From assembly GCF_910583865.1 (NCBI RefSeq), contig NZ_CAJTYX010000033.1, positions 1 to 30,031 of the forward strand: 30,031 bases of DNA, in the 5' to 3' direction. Below, piece after piece: positions 1 through 8,146 of the stretch; positions within the stretch are counted from its first letter, which is position 1; each line of letters begins with the position of its first letter. The position numbers and the translations under genes were made by a program. The notes under the pieces were generated by a model. That model was given only the letters and a program-made list of their open reading frames with translations, was not told the origin of the DNA and did no database searches. This DNA comes from an uncultured Muribaculum sp. GTDB lineage: Bacteria > Bacteroidota > Bacteroidia > Bacteroidales > Muribaculaceae.

Positions 1-25
1 AAAACGTTTTCTTCCGGCTAATCGC

Positions 26-33
26 TAATTTTG
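26..33 (+). promoter_or_regulatory. possible upstream -7 element
   Basis: TAATTTTG fits the Bacteroidetes -7 consensus TAnnTTTG. No TTG lies at the expected distance upstream, so this is weak. The rest of bases 1-122 holds no gene that I can support; a short inverted repeat GAGAG/CTCTC flanks an 8-nt loop near 45-62. Confidence 0.2.
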
Positions 34-97
34 CAGTTGCCAGTTGAGAGTAGGGCGTCTCTCCTAACCCTCAACGCATTACTTTATTTTCCATTTC

Positions 98-130
98 TTG
101 CCATAGTCTCGCGAATTTTGAGTATCTTTG
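98..130 (+). promoter_or_regulatory. promoter of fur-like gene (-33/-7)
   Basis: TTG at 98-100 is followed after 22 bp by TATCTTTG at 123-130, an exact match to the Bacteroidetes -7 consensus TAnnTTTG. The spacing is slightly longer than the usual 19-21 bp. Only seven bases separate the -7 element from the ATG at 138, so the transcript should have almost no 5' leader. Confidence 0.6.
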
Positions 131-137
131 CATCGCA

Positions 138-602
138 ATGGTCGACGACAAGACACGAAATGCGGCGCATGCGGCATTAACGGGCTATCTCTCAGCCAAG
201 AACTTGCGACGCACACCCGAGCGCTTCGCCATACTCGACAAAGTGTGTGACATGGCGCATCATTTCGACATCGACGAGCTATACGGAGCGATAGAGGCCG
301 ACGGCTACCATGTGAGCCGAGCCACCATCTACAACACTATCGACCTGCTTGCCGATGCCGCTATAGTGCGTTGCCATCGTTTCGGATCCCAACCGGCGCA
401 ATATGAGCTTACCGGCATATCCAACCATCTCCACTTGATATGTTCCCAATGTGGAAAAGTCAAAGAAGTGAAGGATCAGGAGCTCACGGCGTTTATCGAC
501 GGCAGGAACTATTCGGCGTTCCACGCATCGTATTTCCGTCTGTACATCCATGGCACATGTACGGCATGCGCTTGGCGCAACCGTAGAAAGAAGAAGAAAT
601 AA
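138..602 (+). CDS. Fur family metal-dependent transcriptional regulator
   Basis: A 154-residue Fur/PerR/Zur-type regulator, which normally binds operator DNA as a metal-loaded dimer. The N-terminal winged helix contains the family signature RRTPER (about residues 24-29) and the recognition helix SRATIYNTIDLL (60-71). The C-terminal half carries H97 and H99 just before the C102-x2-C105 pair, and a second C141-x2-C144 pair, the usual structural zinc site. A basic K/R tail ends the protein. Length is typical. The subtype (iron, zinc, peroxide) cannot be settled from sequence, although the layout resembles Bacteroidetes Fur2/PerR-like proteins. It lies 23 bp before purA and is probably cotranscribed. 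The ATG at 138 is supported by the normal N-terminal length and by the promoter immediately before it. Confidence 0.93.
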   Translation: MVDDKTRNAAHAALTGYLSAKNLRRTPERFAILDKVCDMAHHFDIDELYGAIEADGYHVSRATIYNTIDLLADAAIVRCHRFGSQPAQYELTGISNHLHLICSQCGKVKEVKDQELTAFIDGRNYSAFHASYFRLYIHGTCTACAWRNRRKKKK

Positions 603-625
603 ACCAACGAAGAAATATAGCGAAA

Positions 626-1894
626 ATGAAAGTTGACGTATTGCTCGGCCTCCAGTGGGGCGACGAAGGTAAAGGCAAGGTTGTTGACGTGCTCACACCG
701 GCCTACGACGTAGTGGCCAGATTCCAAGGTGGGCCAAACGCCGGTCACACTCTTGAGTTCGAAGGTAAGAAATATGTGCTCCGTTCCATCCCCTCTGGTG
801 TATTCCAGCATGGACAGACCAATATCATCGGCAACGGCGTCGTACTGGATCCGGTGCTGTTCCGTGAGGAAGCCGAAGCTCTCGAAAAAAGCGGAGTGGA
901 TCTGCACAAGGTGCTGAAACTATCCAAGAAAATTCATCTGATCCTTCCCACCCACCGTCTGCTCGACGCAGCCAACGAACGCGCAAAAGGTGGCGCAAAA
1001 ATCGGCACCACAGGCAAAGGCATAGGCCCTACCTACACCGACAAAGTGAGCCGCAACGGCCTGCGTCTCGGTGACATATTCCACAACTTCGACAAGAAGT
1101 ATGAAGCGGCCCGCGACCGCCATGTGGCCATGCTGCGCTCGATGGGAGAAGAGCCGGAATTCACCGACATGGAGAAGAAATGGCTCAACGCCATCGACTA
1201 CCTGCGCACTTTCGACATAATCGACAGTGAGCATTACATCAACCATTGCCTCGACGAAGGCAAGAGCGTGCTCTGCGAAGGCGCGCAGGGCACCATGCTC
1301 GACGTGGATTTCGGCAGCTATCCATTTGTCACATCATCCAACACCATATGCGCCGGCGCATGTGCCGGACTCGGCGTAGCGCCGCGCAAGATTGGAGACG
1401 TCTACGGCATATTCAAGGCCTACTGCACCCGTGTCGGGGCAGGCCCGTTCCCTACCGAGCTGTTCGACGAGACAGGCAAGCTTATCCGCGACCTCGGCCA
1501 CGAATACGGCGCCGTGACAGGACGCGAGCGCCGCTGCGGATGGATTGACCTTGTGGCGCTGAAATATGCCATAATGATCAACGGAGTGAACAAACTCATC
1601 ATGATGAAGAGCGACGTGCTCGACGGGTTTGACGAAATAAAGGCATGTGTGGCCTATGAAGTCAACGGGAAGCGTGTCGAAGAGTTTCCATTCTCTATTG
1701 AGGAAGATGAAATCACTCCCGTCTATGTCACGTTGCCCGGATGGAAAACCGACATGACAGCAATGCGCTCCGAGGAGGAATTCCCCAAAACGTTCAACGA
1801 CTATATATTATTCCTCGAAAAAGAGTTGCGCACACCTATCGTAATCGTATCGATCGGCCCGGACCGCGAGCAGACCATAGTACGAAAGAAATAA
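626..1894 (+). CDS. purA: adenylosuccinate synthase
   Basis: Cytosolic enzyme that joins IMP and aspartate with GTP to make adenylosuccinate, the first committed step from IMP to AMP. The N-terminal GDEGKGK loop (residues 12-18, with catalytic D13) and GPNAGHT with H41 are intact. The downstream IMP- and GTP-binding stretches GTTGKGIGPTYTDK (about 128-141) and CEGAQGTMLD (about 218-227) are also present. At 422 residues it has full family length with no interruption. It follows the fur-like gene by 23 bp and is followed after 19 bp by the DUF1015 gene, so the three are probably one transcription unit. No purine riboswitch or operator is visible in the short gap. Confidence 0.97.
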   Translation: MKVDVLLGLQWGDEGKGKVVDVLTPAYDVVARFQGGPNAGHTLEFEGKKYVLRSIPSGVFQHGQTNIIGNGVVLDPVLFREEAEALEKSGVDLHKVLKLSKKIHLILPTHRLLDAANERAKGGAKIGTTGKGIGPTYTDKVSRNGLRLGDIFHNFDKKYEAARDRHVAMLRSMGEEPEFTDMEKKWLNAIDYLRTFDIIDSEHYINHCLDEGKSVLCEGAQGTMLDVDFGSYPFVTSSNTICAGACAGLGVAPRKIGDVYGIFKAYCTRVGAGPFPTELFDETGKLIRDLGHEYGAVTGRERRCGWIDLVALKYAIMINGVNKLIMMKSDVLDGFDEIKACVAYEVNGKRVEEFPFSIEEDEITPVYVTLPGWKTDMTAMRSEEEFPKTFNDYILFLEKELRTPIVIVSIGPDREQTIVRKK

Positions 1895-1913
1895 TCGACC
1901 ACACATCTGTATA

Positions 1914-3161
1914 ATGGCCAAGATAAAACCATTCCGCGGCATACGCCCGCCACGAGAAATTGTCACCGAAGTGGTGTCGCGACCCTACGACGTACTTAAC
2001 TCTGAAGAGGCACGCGCCGAGGCCGGTGACAACGAGAAATCGCTTTACCATATCATCAAGCCTGAAATAGACTTCGCACCCAGCACCGACGAACATGCTC
2101 CAGAGATCTACGACCGCGCGGTAGCCAACTTCAACGCGTTCCAACAGAAGGGCTGGTTGGTGCAGGACGAAGACGAACACTACTACATCTACGCCCAGAC
2201 GATGAACGGCCGCACACAATACGGATTCGTCATCGCCGCCAACGTCGAGGACTACATGCAGGAGCGTATAAAGAAGCACGAGCTGACGCGCCGCGACAAG
2301 GAGGAGGACCGCATGAAGCATGTGCGTGTCAACAATGCCAACATCGAGCCGGTATTCTTCGCATTTCCTGACAATGATGAGCTTCAGAATATAATCGACC
2401 GTGTGACAGCGGGAAAACCGGAATATGACTTCACCACCTCCGACGGATTCGGACATCACTTCTGGGTAATCGACGACCGTGCCACTATCGACCGTGTCAC
2501 CGAACTTTTCGCAGCAATCCCCGCCCTCTACATAGCCGACGGACACCATCGCACGGCTGCCGCAGCACTCGTAGGAAACGAGAAAGCACAGAACAACCCC
2601 AACCACACAGGCACAGAGGAGTACAATTATTTCCTTGCCGTAGCGTTTCCCGCCTCACATCTCAACATTATCGACTACAACCGCGTGGTGCGCGACCTCA
2701 ACGGCCTGACTCCTGAGGCATTTCTGAAAGCCCTGGAAAAAGACTTCGTCGTTGAGTATAAAGGTGTGGAGGAATATCGTCCTGCCTCGCTACACGATTT
2801 CTCCATCTACCTCGAAGGCCGATGGTATGCCCTCAGTCCGCGTGAAGGACGCTATGACGACAACGACCCCATCGGCGCACTCGACGTGACGATATCGAGC
2901 GACCTGATCCTGCGTGACATCCTCGGCATCCACGACCTGCGCTCAGACAAGCGCATCGACTTCGTCGGCGGCATACGTGGTCTCGGCGAACTGAAACGTC
3001 GCGTAGATTCGGGTGAGATGAAGGTGGCGCTAGCTCTCTATCCCGTGTCAATGGAGCAGCTGATGCGCATAGCCGACACAGGCAATATCATGCCGCCCAA
3101 GACCACCTGGTTTGAACCGAAACTCCGCTCGGGACTGATAATCCACAAACTCGACGACTGA
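1914..3161 (+). CDS. DUF1015 family protein (ParB-like fold, unknown role)
   Basis: A 415-residue DUF1015 protein. Landmarks are the N-terminal RPYDV (23-27), the KHELTR motif (121-126) and ADGHHRTAAA (about 208-217), which resembles the GxxR nucleotide-binding signature of ParB/sulfiredoxin-like domains. No signal peptide or membrane segment is visible, so it is likely cytosolic. From memory, in many Bacteroidetes this family sits beside serC and serA, which suggests a link to serine metabolism. Here it lies between purA and rseC while serCA is about 23 kb away. Its stop overlaps the next start (TGATG), so translation of the rseC-like gene is probably coupled to it. A molecular function is not established here. 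Confidence 0.85.
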   Translation: MAKIKPFRGIRPPREIVTEVVSRPYDVLNSEEARAEAGDNEKSLYHIIKPEIDFAPSTDEHAPEIYDRAVANFNAFQQKGWLVQDEDEHYYIYAQTMNGRTQYGFVIAANVEDYMQERIKKHELTRRDKEEDRMKHVRVNNANIEPVFFAFPDNDELQNIIDRVTAGKPEYDFTTSDGFGHHFWVIDDRATIDRVTELFAAIPALYIADGHHRTAAAALVGNEKAQNNPNHTGTEEYNYFLAVAFPASHLNIIDYNRVVRDLNGLTPEAFLKALEKDFVVEYKGVEEYRPASLHDFSIYLEGRWYALSPREGRYDDNDPIGALDVTISSDLILRDILGIHDLRSDKRIDFVGGIRGLGELKRRVDSGEMKVALALYPVSMEQLMRIADTGNIMPPKTTWFEPKLRSGLIIHKLDD

Positions 3162-3589
3162 TGGAGTATGCGCTGCGCCATCATGGCATAATAACCCACG
3201 TCGGCCATCGGAAGCTCTCTGTAAAGATAGCTTCCGATACCGATTGTGCCGGATGTGCAGTAAAATCCATATGCAACCCGGTAAAGAAAAAATCCGGCTC
3301 TGTCGTGATAGAAGCCTCCATTCCTGATGATACGCCAACGGAAAAGTTCAACGTAGGCGAAAAGGTAAGCATAGCCATCACCACCTCCGGACGAATGCGT
3401 GCCGTAGGATTATCAGTCGCTGTGCCATGCCTGCTGCTCCTGCTCTGTACGCTGTCGGCAATAGGCCTCGGCATGTCACAACCGACGGCTGCCGCATCGG
3501 GACTGACTGCTGTAATGGCATACTATCTCATCCTCTATCTCCTCCGTAGACATATCTTTGCCAATCCACGATGGATTGTCACGGAATGA
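3161..3589 (+). CDS. RseC/SoxR-reducing-system family membrane protein
   Basis: A 142-residue protein of the RseC family. The N-terminal soluble part has the family Cys cluster C29-x2-C32-x5-C38. Two hydrophobic helices follow (about 82-103 and 110-127), so it should sit in the inner membrane. RseC relatives lie immediately before rnf genes in many Bacteroidetes, and in E. coli RseC is part of the SoxR-reducing system with Rsx/Rnf. That fits its position 46 bp before rnfB. The start codon overlaps the stop of the DUF1015 gene by one base. The exact role here (assembly or redox signalling) is inferred from family and context. Confidence 0.85.
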   Translation: MEYALRHHGIITHVGHRKLSVKIASDTDCAGCAVKSICNPVKKKSGSVVIEASIPDDTPTEKFNVGEKVSIAITTSGRMRAVGLSVAVPCLLLLLCTLSAIGLGMSQPTAAASGLTAVMAYYLILYLLRRHIFANPRWIVTE

Positions 3590-3635
3590 CAACCTTACCA
3601 TGACATTCGGCCACCTTTACAACTAATATCCAAAT

Positions 3636-4523
3636 ATGTCCATATTCAGTGCTATTATCGTGCTTGGAGGGATAGGATTGCTCAGTGCAGCCATCCTCTA
3701 TATCGTCTCCAAGCGATTTTATGTCAAAGAAGATCCGCGCATTGCCATCATAGAGGAGTTGCTGCCAGGGGCCAATTGCGGAAGTTGCGGACGTTCGGGA
3801 TGCCACGACTTCGCATGCGCATGCGCGTCGGCCACCGCTCTCGACAACCTCGTTTGCCCCGGGGCAGGTGACGAGGCTATGAAAAAAATAGCCGACATCG
3901 TAGGTCTTGCACCCACGGAGGCAAAACCGCAAGTGGCAATCCTCAAATGCTACGGGACTTGCGAGAACCGTCCGGTTACCGCCCGATATAACGGGCCGGC
4001 GTCATGCGCAATGCTCCAATCGACCGGCGTCGGAACCACATCATGCCCGTTCGGATGTCTCGGATGCGGCGACTGTGTGAAAGCTTGCCGCTTCAATGCC
4101 ATGCACATGGATCCGGTGACGGGACTACCAGCCATCGATCCGGAAAAGTGCACGGGCTGCGGAGCATGTGCCAACGCTTGCCCGCGCCGAATAATTGAAA
4201 TCCGCGACAAAGGGCCGCGAGGCATGCGTGTGTGGGTGGCGTGCTCCAACAGAGAGAAAGGCGCGGTGGCCAGAAAAGAGTGTACGGCGGCATGCATCGG
4301 ATGCGGAAAATGTATGAAAGCATGTCCGCACGACGCAGTGACAGTCAGTGACAATCTTGCTTACATCGACCCTGCAAAATGCAAACTGTGCCGTAAATGC
4401 GTGCTCGCATGCCCCACCGGAGCCATCCACGACGAGGGCTTCCCTATATCGACGCCCGACATGGCGGCCATTGCCGAAAGCAAACGTCGCGAGGCAGAAG
4501 CAAAGAAGGCAAACAGCAACTAA
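3636..4523 (+). CDS. rnfB: Rnf electron transport complex subunit B
   Basis: Ferredoxin-like subunit that receives electrons from reduced ferredoxin and feeds the Rnf complex. One N-terminal membrane helix (about 4-24) anchors it. A first iron-sulfur motif follows, with C48, C51, C56 and C74. Ferredoxin modules then cover C137-C151, C162-C172, C206-C220 and C239-C249. At 295 residues it is much longer than the roughly 190-residue E. coli form; the added C-terminal ferredoxin domain is usual for anaerobes of this group. The C-terminal tail is K/E/A rich. It opens the rnfBCDGEA operon, and rnfC begins 27 bp after its stop. I saw no separate consensus promoter in the 46-bp gap before it. Confidence 0.96.
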   Translation: MSIFSAIIVLGGIGLLSAAILYIVSKRFYVKEDPRIAIIEELLPGANCGSCGRSGCHDFACACASATALDNLVCPGAGDEAMKKIADIVGLAPTEAKPQVAILKCYGTCENRPVTARYNGPASCAMLQSTGVGTTSCPFGCLGCGDCVKACRFNAMHMDPVTGLPAIDPEKCTGCGACANACPRRIIEIRDKGPRGMRVWVACSNREKGAVARKECTAACIGCGKCMKACPHDAVTVSDNLAYIDPAKCKLCRKCVLACPTGAIHDEGFPISTPDMAAIAESKRREAEAKKANSN

Positions 4524-4550
4524 TCAAAAGGAGTAGAAAACTTATCACAC

Positions 4551-5912
4551 ATGCGTACATTCCATATAGGCGGAGTACATCCGCCGGAAAACAAGATAAC
4601 AGCATCAGCTCGAATTATAGATGTTGAGCTACCTCGAGAGGTGACGCTGACATACGGCCAGCACATTGGCGCTCCTGCGAAATGCGAGCTGAACAAGGGC
4701 GATCACGTGGATCGTGGCGATATAATTGCCGTCGCTTCCGGATTCGTTTCGGCAAACGTCCACACGCCAATCTCAGGCACTGTAGTCAAAATCGATAAAA
4801 TCAAAGCACCCAACGGAATGCCATGCGATGCCGTGACAATAGCGGCCACCGATGATGACCACGAAAAAGACCTCGCGGCAATCGCCGACCGCAAGCCGTT
4901 GCGTACAGAACCCGAAATTGCCTCTCTCGATGCGAAGAAGATAATCGAGATCATCGACCATACCGGCATTGTCGGACTGGGAGGCGCGACTTTCCCGACA
5001 AAGGTAAAATTGTCACCACCTCCGGGCATGAAAGCCGACATAGTGATAATCAATGCCGTGGAGTGCGAGCCATATCTCACCAACGACCATGCGCTGATGC
5101 TCGAATGTCCCGACGAGATACTCGAAGGAGTAAGGCTTCTTATGCGTGCAGCCGGAGTCGACCGTGCCACAATTGGAGTCGAGGCCAACAAGAAGAATGC
5201 GATAGAACTGCTGCGCAGCCGCATATCATCGCTCGGGATAGAAGGAATATCCGTAATGGAACTTGAAGTCAAATATCCGCAAGGAGGCGAAAAGCAACTC
5301 ATCCAAGCATTGACCGGTAAAGAAGTGCCATCCGGAGCACTACCGATAGCTACGGGAGCTATAGTGCAGAATGTCGCTACAGCCTATGCGGTCTATGACG
5401 CCGTGCGGTTCGGCCAACCTCTGATCGACCGTGTCGTGACCATTACCGGGCCGTCGGTCGAACGTCCGGGAAATTACCGTGCAGCCATAGGCATTTCCAT
5501 TGAAAAACTCATCGAAATGGCGGGAGGAGTGCCCTCCGACACCGGAAAAATAGTATTGGGAGGCCCTATGATGGGAAAATCCATAGTCAATATCGACGCA
5601 CCCACCACCAAAGGTGTCTCAGGCATACTGATGCTCCCGGAGAACATGTCGGAACGCGGGAAAACAGAACCGTGCATCCGTTGCGCGAAATGCGTGTCGG
5701 CATGTCCGATGGGACTTGAACCATATCTCCTCGCCACCTTGTCGCGCCTCGGGGAATGGGAGGAGGTCGAGAAAGAGAAAGTGATGAACTGCATGGAATG
5801 CGGATGCTGCAGCTTCACATGCCCGTCATCACGCCCCATCCTCGACTTCATACGCTTGGGTAAACAAACTGTAGGCGCGGCAATCCGTGCACGCCAAAGC
5901 CAGAAAAAGTAA
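4551..5912 (+). CDS. rnfC: Rnf electron transport complex subunit C
   Basis: Peripheral subunit that carries the NADH/FMN site and two [4Fe-4S] clusters. An N-terminal barrel-sandwich region precedes the nucleotide-binding segment with GLGGATFPT (142-150) and ECEPYLTNDH (171-180), both typical of RnfC/NqrF-like 51-kDa folds. The cluster ligands are C375, C378, C381, C385 and C414, C417, C420, C424. At 453 residues it is close to the compact family length and lacks the long Ala/Lys-rich tail of E. coli RsxC. It starts 27 bp after rnfB and ends 13 bp before rnfD, within the operon. Confidence 0.96.
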   Translation: MRTFHIGGVHPPENKITASARIIDVELPREVTLTYGQHIGAPAKCELNKGDHVDRGDIIAVASGFVSANVHTPISGTVVKIDKIKAPNGMPCDAVTIAATDDDHEKDLAAIADRKPLRTEPEIASLDAKKIIEIIDHTGIVGLGGATFPTKVKLSPPPGMKADIVIINAVECEPYLTNDHALMLECPDEILEGVRLLMRAAGVDRATIGVEANKKNAIELLRSRISSLGIEGISVMELEVKYPQGGEKQLIQALTGKEVPSGALPIATGAIVQNVATAYAVYDAVRFGQPLIDRVVTITGPSVERPGNYRAAIGISIEKLIEMAGGVPSDTGKIVLGGPMMGKSIVNIDAPTTKGVSGILMLPENMSERGKTEPCIRCAKCVSACPMGLEPYLLATLSRLGEWEEVEKEKVMNCMECGCCSFTCPSSRPILDFIRLGKQTVGAAIRARQSQKK

Positions 5913-5925
5913 TCCATAAACACTC

Positions 5926-6879
5926 ATGAACCAGATACTCACAATATCGGCATCCCCACATCTCCACACACGCCAGACCGTAGCGTCATGCATGTGGCAT
6001 GTGGTGATAGCCCTTCTTCCGGCTTTGGCCGCGTCACTCTACTTCTTCGGGGTCGGAGCAGCAATCGTGGTAGTCACGGCTGTAGCCGGATGTGCCGCGT
6101 TTGAATACGCTATCAACCGGTGGATGTTGCACCGCCCGTCGACACTGCTCAACGGAAGCGCCATACTCACAGGGCTACTGCTCGCATTCAACCTACCGTC
6201 GAACCTGCCCGTATGGATCGTGCTTATAGGCTGTCTCGTGGCCATAGGTATAGGCAAGATGGCATTCGGCGGACTGGGCTGCAACATCTGGAATCCGGCC
6301 CTTGTGGGACGAGTATTCCTGCTTATATCGTTTCCCGTTCAGATGACCTCTTGGCCTCTCCCGATAGTGAATAGATGGGTCTATGCCGATGCGACCACCG
6401 GAGCCACCACACTCGGCCTGCTGAAAATGGGTGGCGACACCTCGACAATCGACCTTTGGCAGAGCGCGACTGGCGCCATGGGCGGATCGCTCGGAGAAGT
6501 AAGTGCAATAGCCCTCATAATCGGTGTCGTCTACCTTTTGGTCATGCGCGTCATATCGTGGCACATACCTGTAGCGGTTGTCGGCAGCGTGGCTATCTTC
6601 ACGCTCTGCATCGGAGGCAACATCGGCCTTGAACTGCTGTCGGGCGGCCTGCTTCTCGGAGCGTTCTTCATGGCTACGGATTATGTCACATCCCCCATGT
6701 CACACAAAGGGATGCTCCTCTACGGCGTGATGATAGGTGTCATCACCGTCATCATACGGCGCTGGGGCGCATATCCCGAAGGAATGTCGTTCGCGATACT
6801 GCTCGCCAACAGCTTCGTGCCGCTCATCAACCGCTATGTCAAGCCGCGCAAGTTCGGAGAAAGGAGGGTCGGAAAATGA
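5926..6879 (+). CDS. rnfD: Rnf electron transport complex subunit D
   Basis: Multi-spanning membrane subunit (317 residues, NqrB/RnfD family) thought to carry covalent FMN and to form part of the ion path. Diagnostic segments are NIWNPALVGRVFL (120-132) and TDYVTSPM (251-258). The flavinylation motif D155-A-T-T-G-A-T161 predicts T161 as the FMN-linked threonine; the transferase ApbE is not in this window. Several strongly hydrophobic helices fill the rest. The stop overlaps the rnfG start (ATGA), so the two should be translationally coupled. Confidence 0.96.
   Translation: MNQILTISASPHLHTRQTVASCMWHVVIALLPALAASLYFFGVGAAIVVVTAVAGCAAFEYAINRWMLHRPSTLLNGSAILTGLLLAFNLPSNLPVWIVLIGCLVAIGIGKMAFGGLGCNIWNPALVGRVFLLISFPVQMTSWPLPIVNRWVYADATTGATTLGLLKMGGDTSTIDLWQSATGAMGGSLGEVSAIALIIGVVYLLVMRVISWHIPVAVVGSVAIFTLCIGGNIGLELLSGGLLLGAFFMATDYVTSPMSHKGMLLYGVMIGVITVIIRRWGAYPEGMSFAILLANSFVPLINRYVKPRKFGERRVGK
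6861..6867 (+). promoter_or_regulatory. strong Shine-Dalgarno before rnfG
   Basis: AAGGAGG ends 8 nt before the rnfG ATG at 6876 and lies inside the last codons of rnfD. Genes elsewhere in this window lack such a motif, as is normal in Bacteroidetes, so a near-perfect site at an overlapping gene pair is notable. It may also be chance coding for the local Arg/Gly-rich residues. Confidence 0.45.
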
Positions 6880-7541
6880 AAAAATTATCTTCAACACTAA
6901 CCAACATGGCACTTTCGCTGGGGATAATCACCATCGGCGCCTCAGCTCTGCTGGCATGGGTCAACAGCCTCACAGCCGGCCCGATTGAAGAGGCGCGTCA
7001 GAAGAGTGAGATTGATGCCATCAAGTCAGTGACACCACCCTTCGACAATAATCCGCGCGCGGAGGCATGGGATTGGATACCGGAAACTGATACCGTACCA
7101 TTCATCGTCTACCCCGCAATGGAGAACGGCGCATTTGTAGGAGCCGCTGTCAACGGGTATTCCAAGAACGGTTTCGGCGGAGAAATCAAGGTGATGTACG
7201 GCTTCGACAGCACCGGGGCAGTGACCGGATATCAGGTGCTGTCACACGCCGAGACACCCGGTCTGGGAGCAAAGATGCAGGAATGGTTCAGCATGGACGC
7301 CGGCAACCGCAGCGTGCTCGGCAAGGATCCGGCTCAGACAGCCATGTATGTGTCAAAAGATGCCGGAGGTGCCATCGATGGAATCACTGCCGCTACCATC
7401 ACATCCCGTGCATTCCTTGAGACGCTTCGAAACTGTTACAAGGCATTTGAAGCATATAAAGTGGATCACGGCTATGCCTCTGACGTCAACAGGACTGCCG
7501 GAGACGCCACAACAGGCGCCACTTCCCATCATCAATCATAA
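6876..7541 (+). CDS. rnfG: Rnf electron transport complex subunit G
   Basis: Subunit with one N-terminal membrane anchor (about 9-31) and an extracytoplasmic FMN-binding domain that passes electrons within Rnf. The family motif HAETPGLG (124-131) is present. The usual covalent-FMN motif D-x2-[ST]-G-A-[ST] appears as D168-G-I-T-A-A-T174, with Ala in place of Gly, so T174 is the expected FMN-linked residue. The last dozen residues contain a second, more canonical-looking D200-A-T-T-G-A-T206 motif. At 221 residues it is of normal length. It overlaps rnfD by 4 bp and precedes rnfE by 12 bp. Confidence 0.95.
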   Translation: MKKLSSTLTNMALSLGIITIGASALLAWVNSLTAGPIEEARQKSEIDAIKSVTPPFDNNPRAEAWDWIPETDTVPFIVYPAMENGAFVGAAVNGYSKNGFGGEIKVMYGFDSTGAVTGYQVLSHAETPGLGAKMQEWFSMDAGNRSVLGKDPAQTAMYVSKDAGGAIDGITAATITSRAFLETLRNCYKAFEAYKVDHGYASDVNRTAGDATTGATSHHQS

Positions 7542-7553
7542 AAGCGAGTAACC

Positions 7554-8141
7554 ATGAATAAATTACGCATAATCTACAACGGTATTGTCAACGAGAATCC
7601 GACATTCGTGCTACTCCTTGGCATGTGCCCTACTCTCGGCACTACCGGCTCCGCGATGACAGGCATGTCGATGGGCCTCGCCACGATGGGGGTGCTCATA
7701 TGCTCCAATGTAGCCATTTCGGCTATCAAGTCGTTAGTCCCCGACAGGGTACGCATCCCTGCATACATAGTGGTGATCGCGACATTCGTGACCCTGCTAC
7801 AGATGTTCATGGCGGCATACCTCCCTGCGCTCAACGCGTCGCTCGGCATATTCATCCCGCTCATAGTCGTCAATTGCATACTGCTCGGTCGTGCCGAGGC
7901 ATTCGCGTCGCGCCACACCGTGGCCGACTCATGCATGGATGGAATCGGCATCGGACTCGGATTCACCGTGGCGCTCACGCTCCTCGGAGCCGTACGTGAA
8001 ATCCTCGGCACAGGTACCGTATTCGGACTGAGGCTATTTCCCGAGACGTTCGGGTCGCTTGTGTTCGTGCTTGCTCCCGGCGCATTCATCGCTCTCGGAT
8101 TTCTGATCGCACTTATCAATTACATTAGAAAACGTTCTTGA
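7554..8141 (+). CDS. rnfE: Rnf electron transport complex subunit E
   Basis: Integral membrane subunit of the NqrD/RnfE family with about six helices, 195 residues. C25 (in LLGMCPTLGT) and C108 (in VVNCILLGR) match the pair that, together with RnfA cysteines, holds an intramembrane [2Fe-2S] cluster in known Rnf and Nqr structures. The protein ends IRKRS. Its stop codon lies 5 bp before the preferred rnfA ATG. It and RnfA form the pseudo-symmetrical core of the ion-translocating module. Confidence 0.95.
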   Translation: MNKLRIIYNGIVNENPTFVLLLGMCPTLGTTGSAMTGMSMGLATMGVLICSNVAISAIKSLVPDRVRIPAYIVVIATFVTLLQMFMAAYLPALNASLGIFIPLIVVNCILLGRAEAFASRHTVADSCMDGIGIGLGFTVALTLLGAVREILGTGTVFGLRLFPETFGSLVFVLAPGAFIALGFLIALINYIRKRS

Positions 8142-8146
8142 CCATC

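Noticed and set aside
1..10. Palindrome AAAACGTTTT at the window edge
   Set aside because: A short AT-rich palindrome without context on its left side; too common to assign a role.
1836..2606. 256-codon open frame antisense to the DUF1015 gene
   Set aside because: Its sequence has no domain-like pattern and lies opposite a clear conserved gene; it is a shadow of GC-biased coding.
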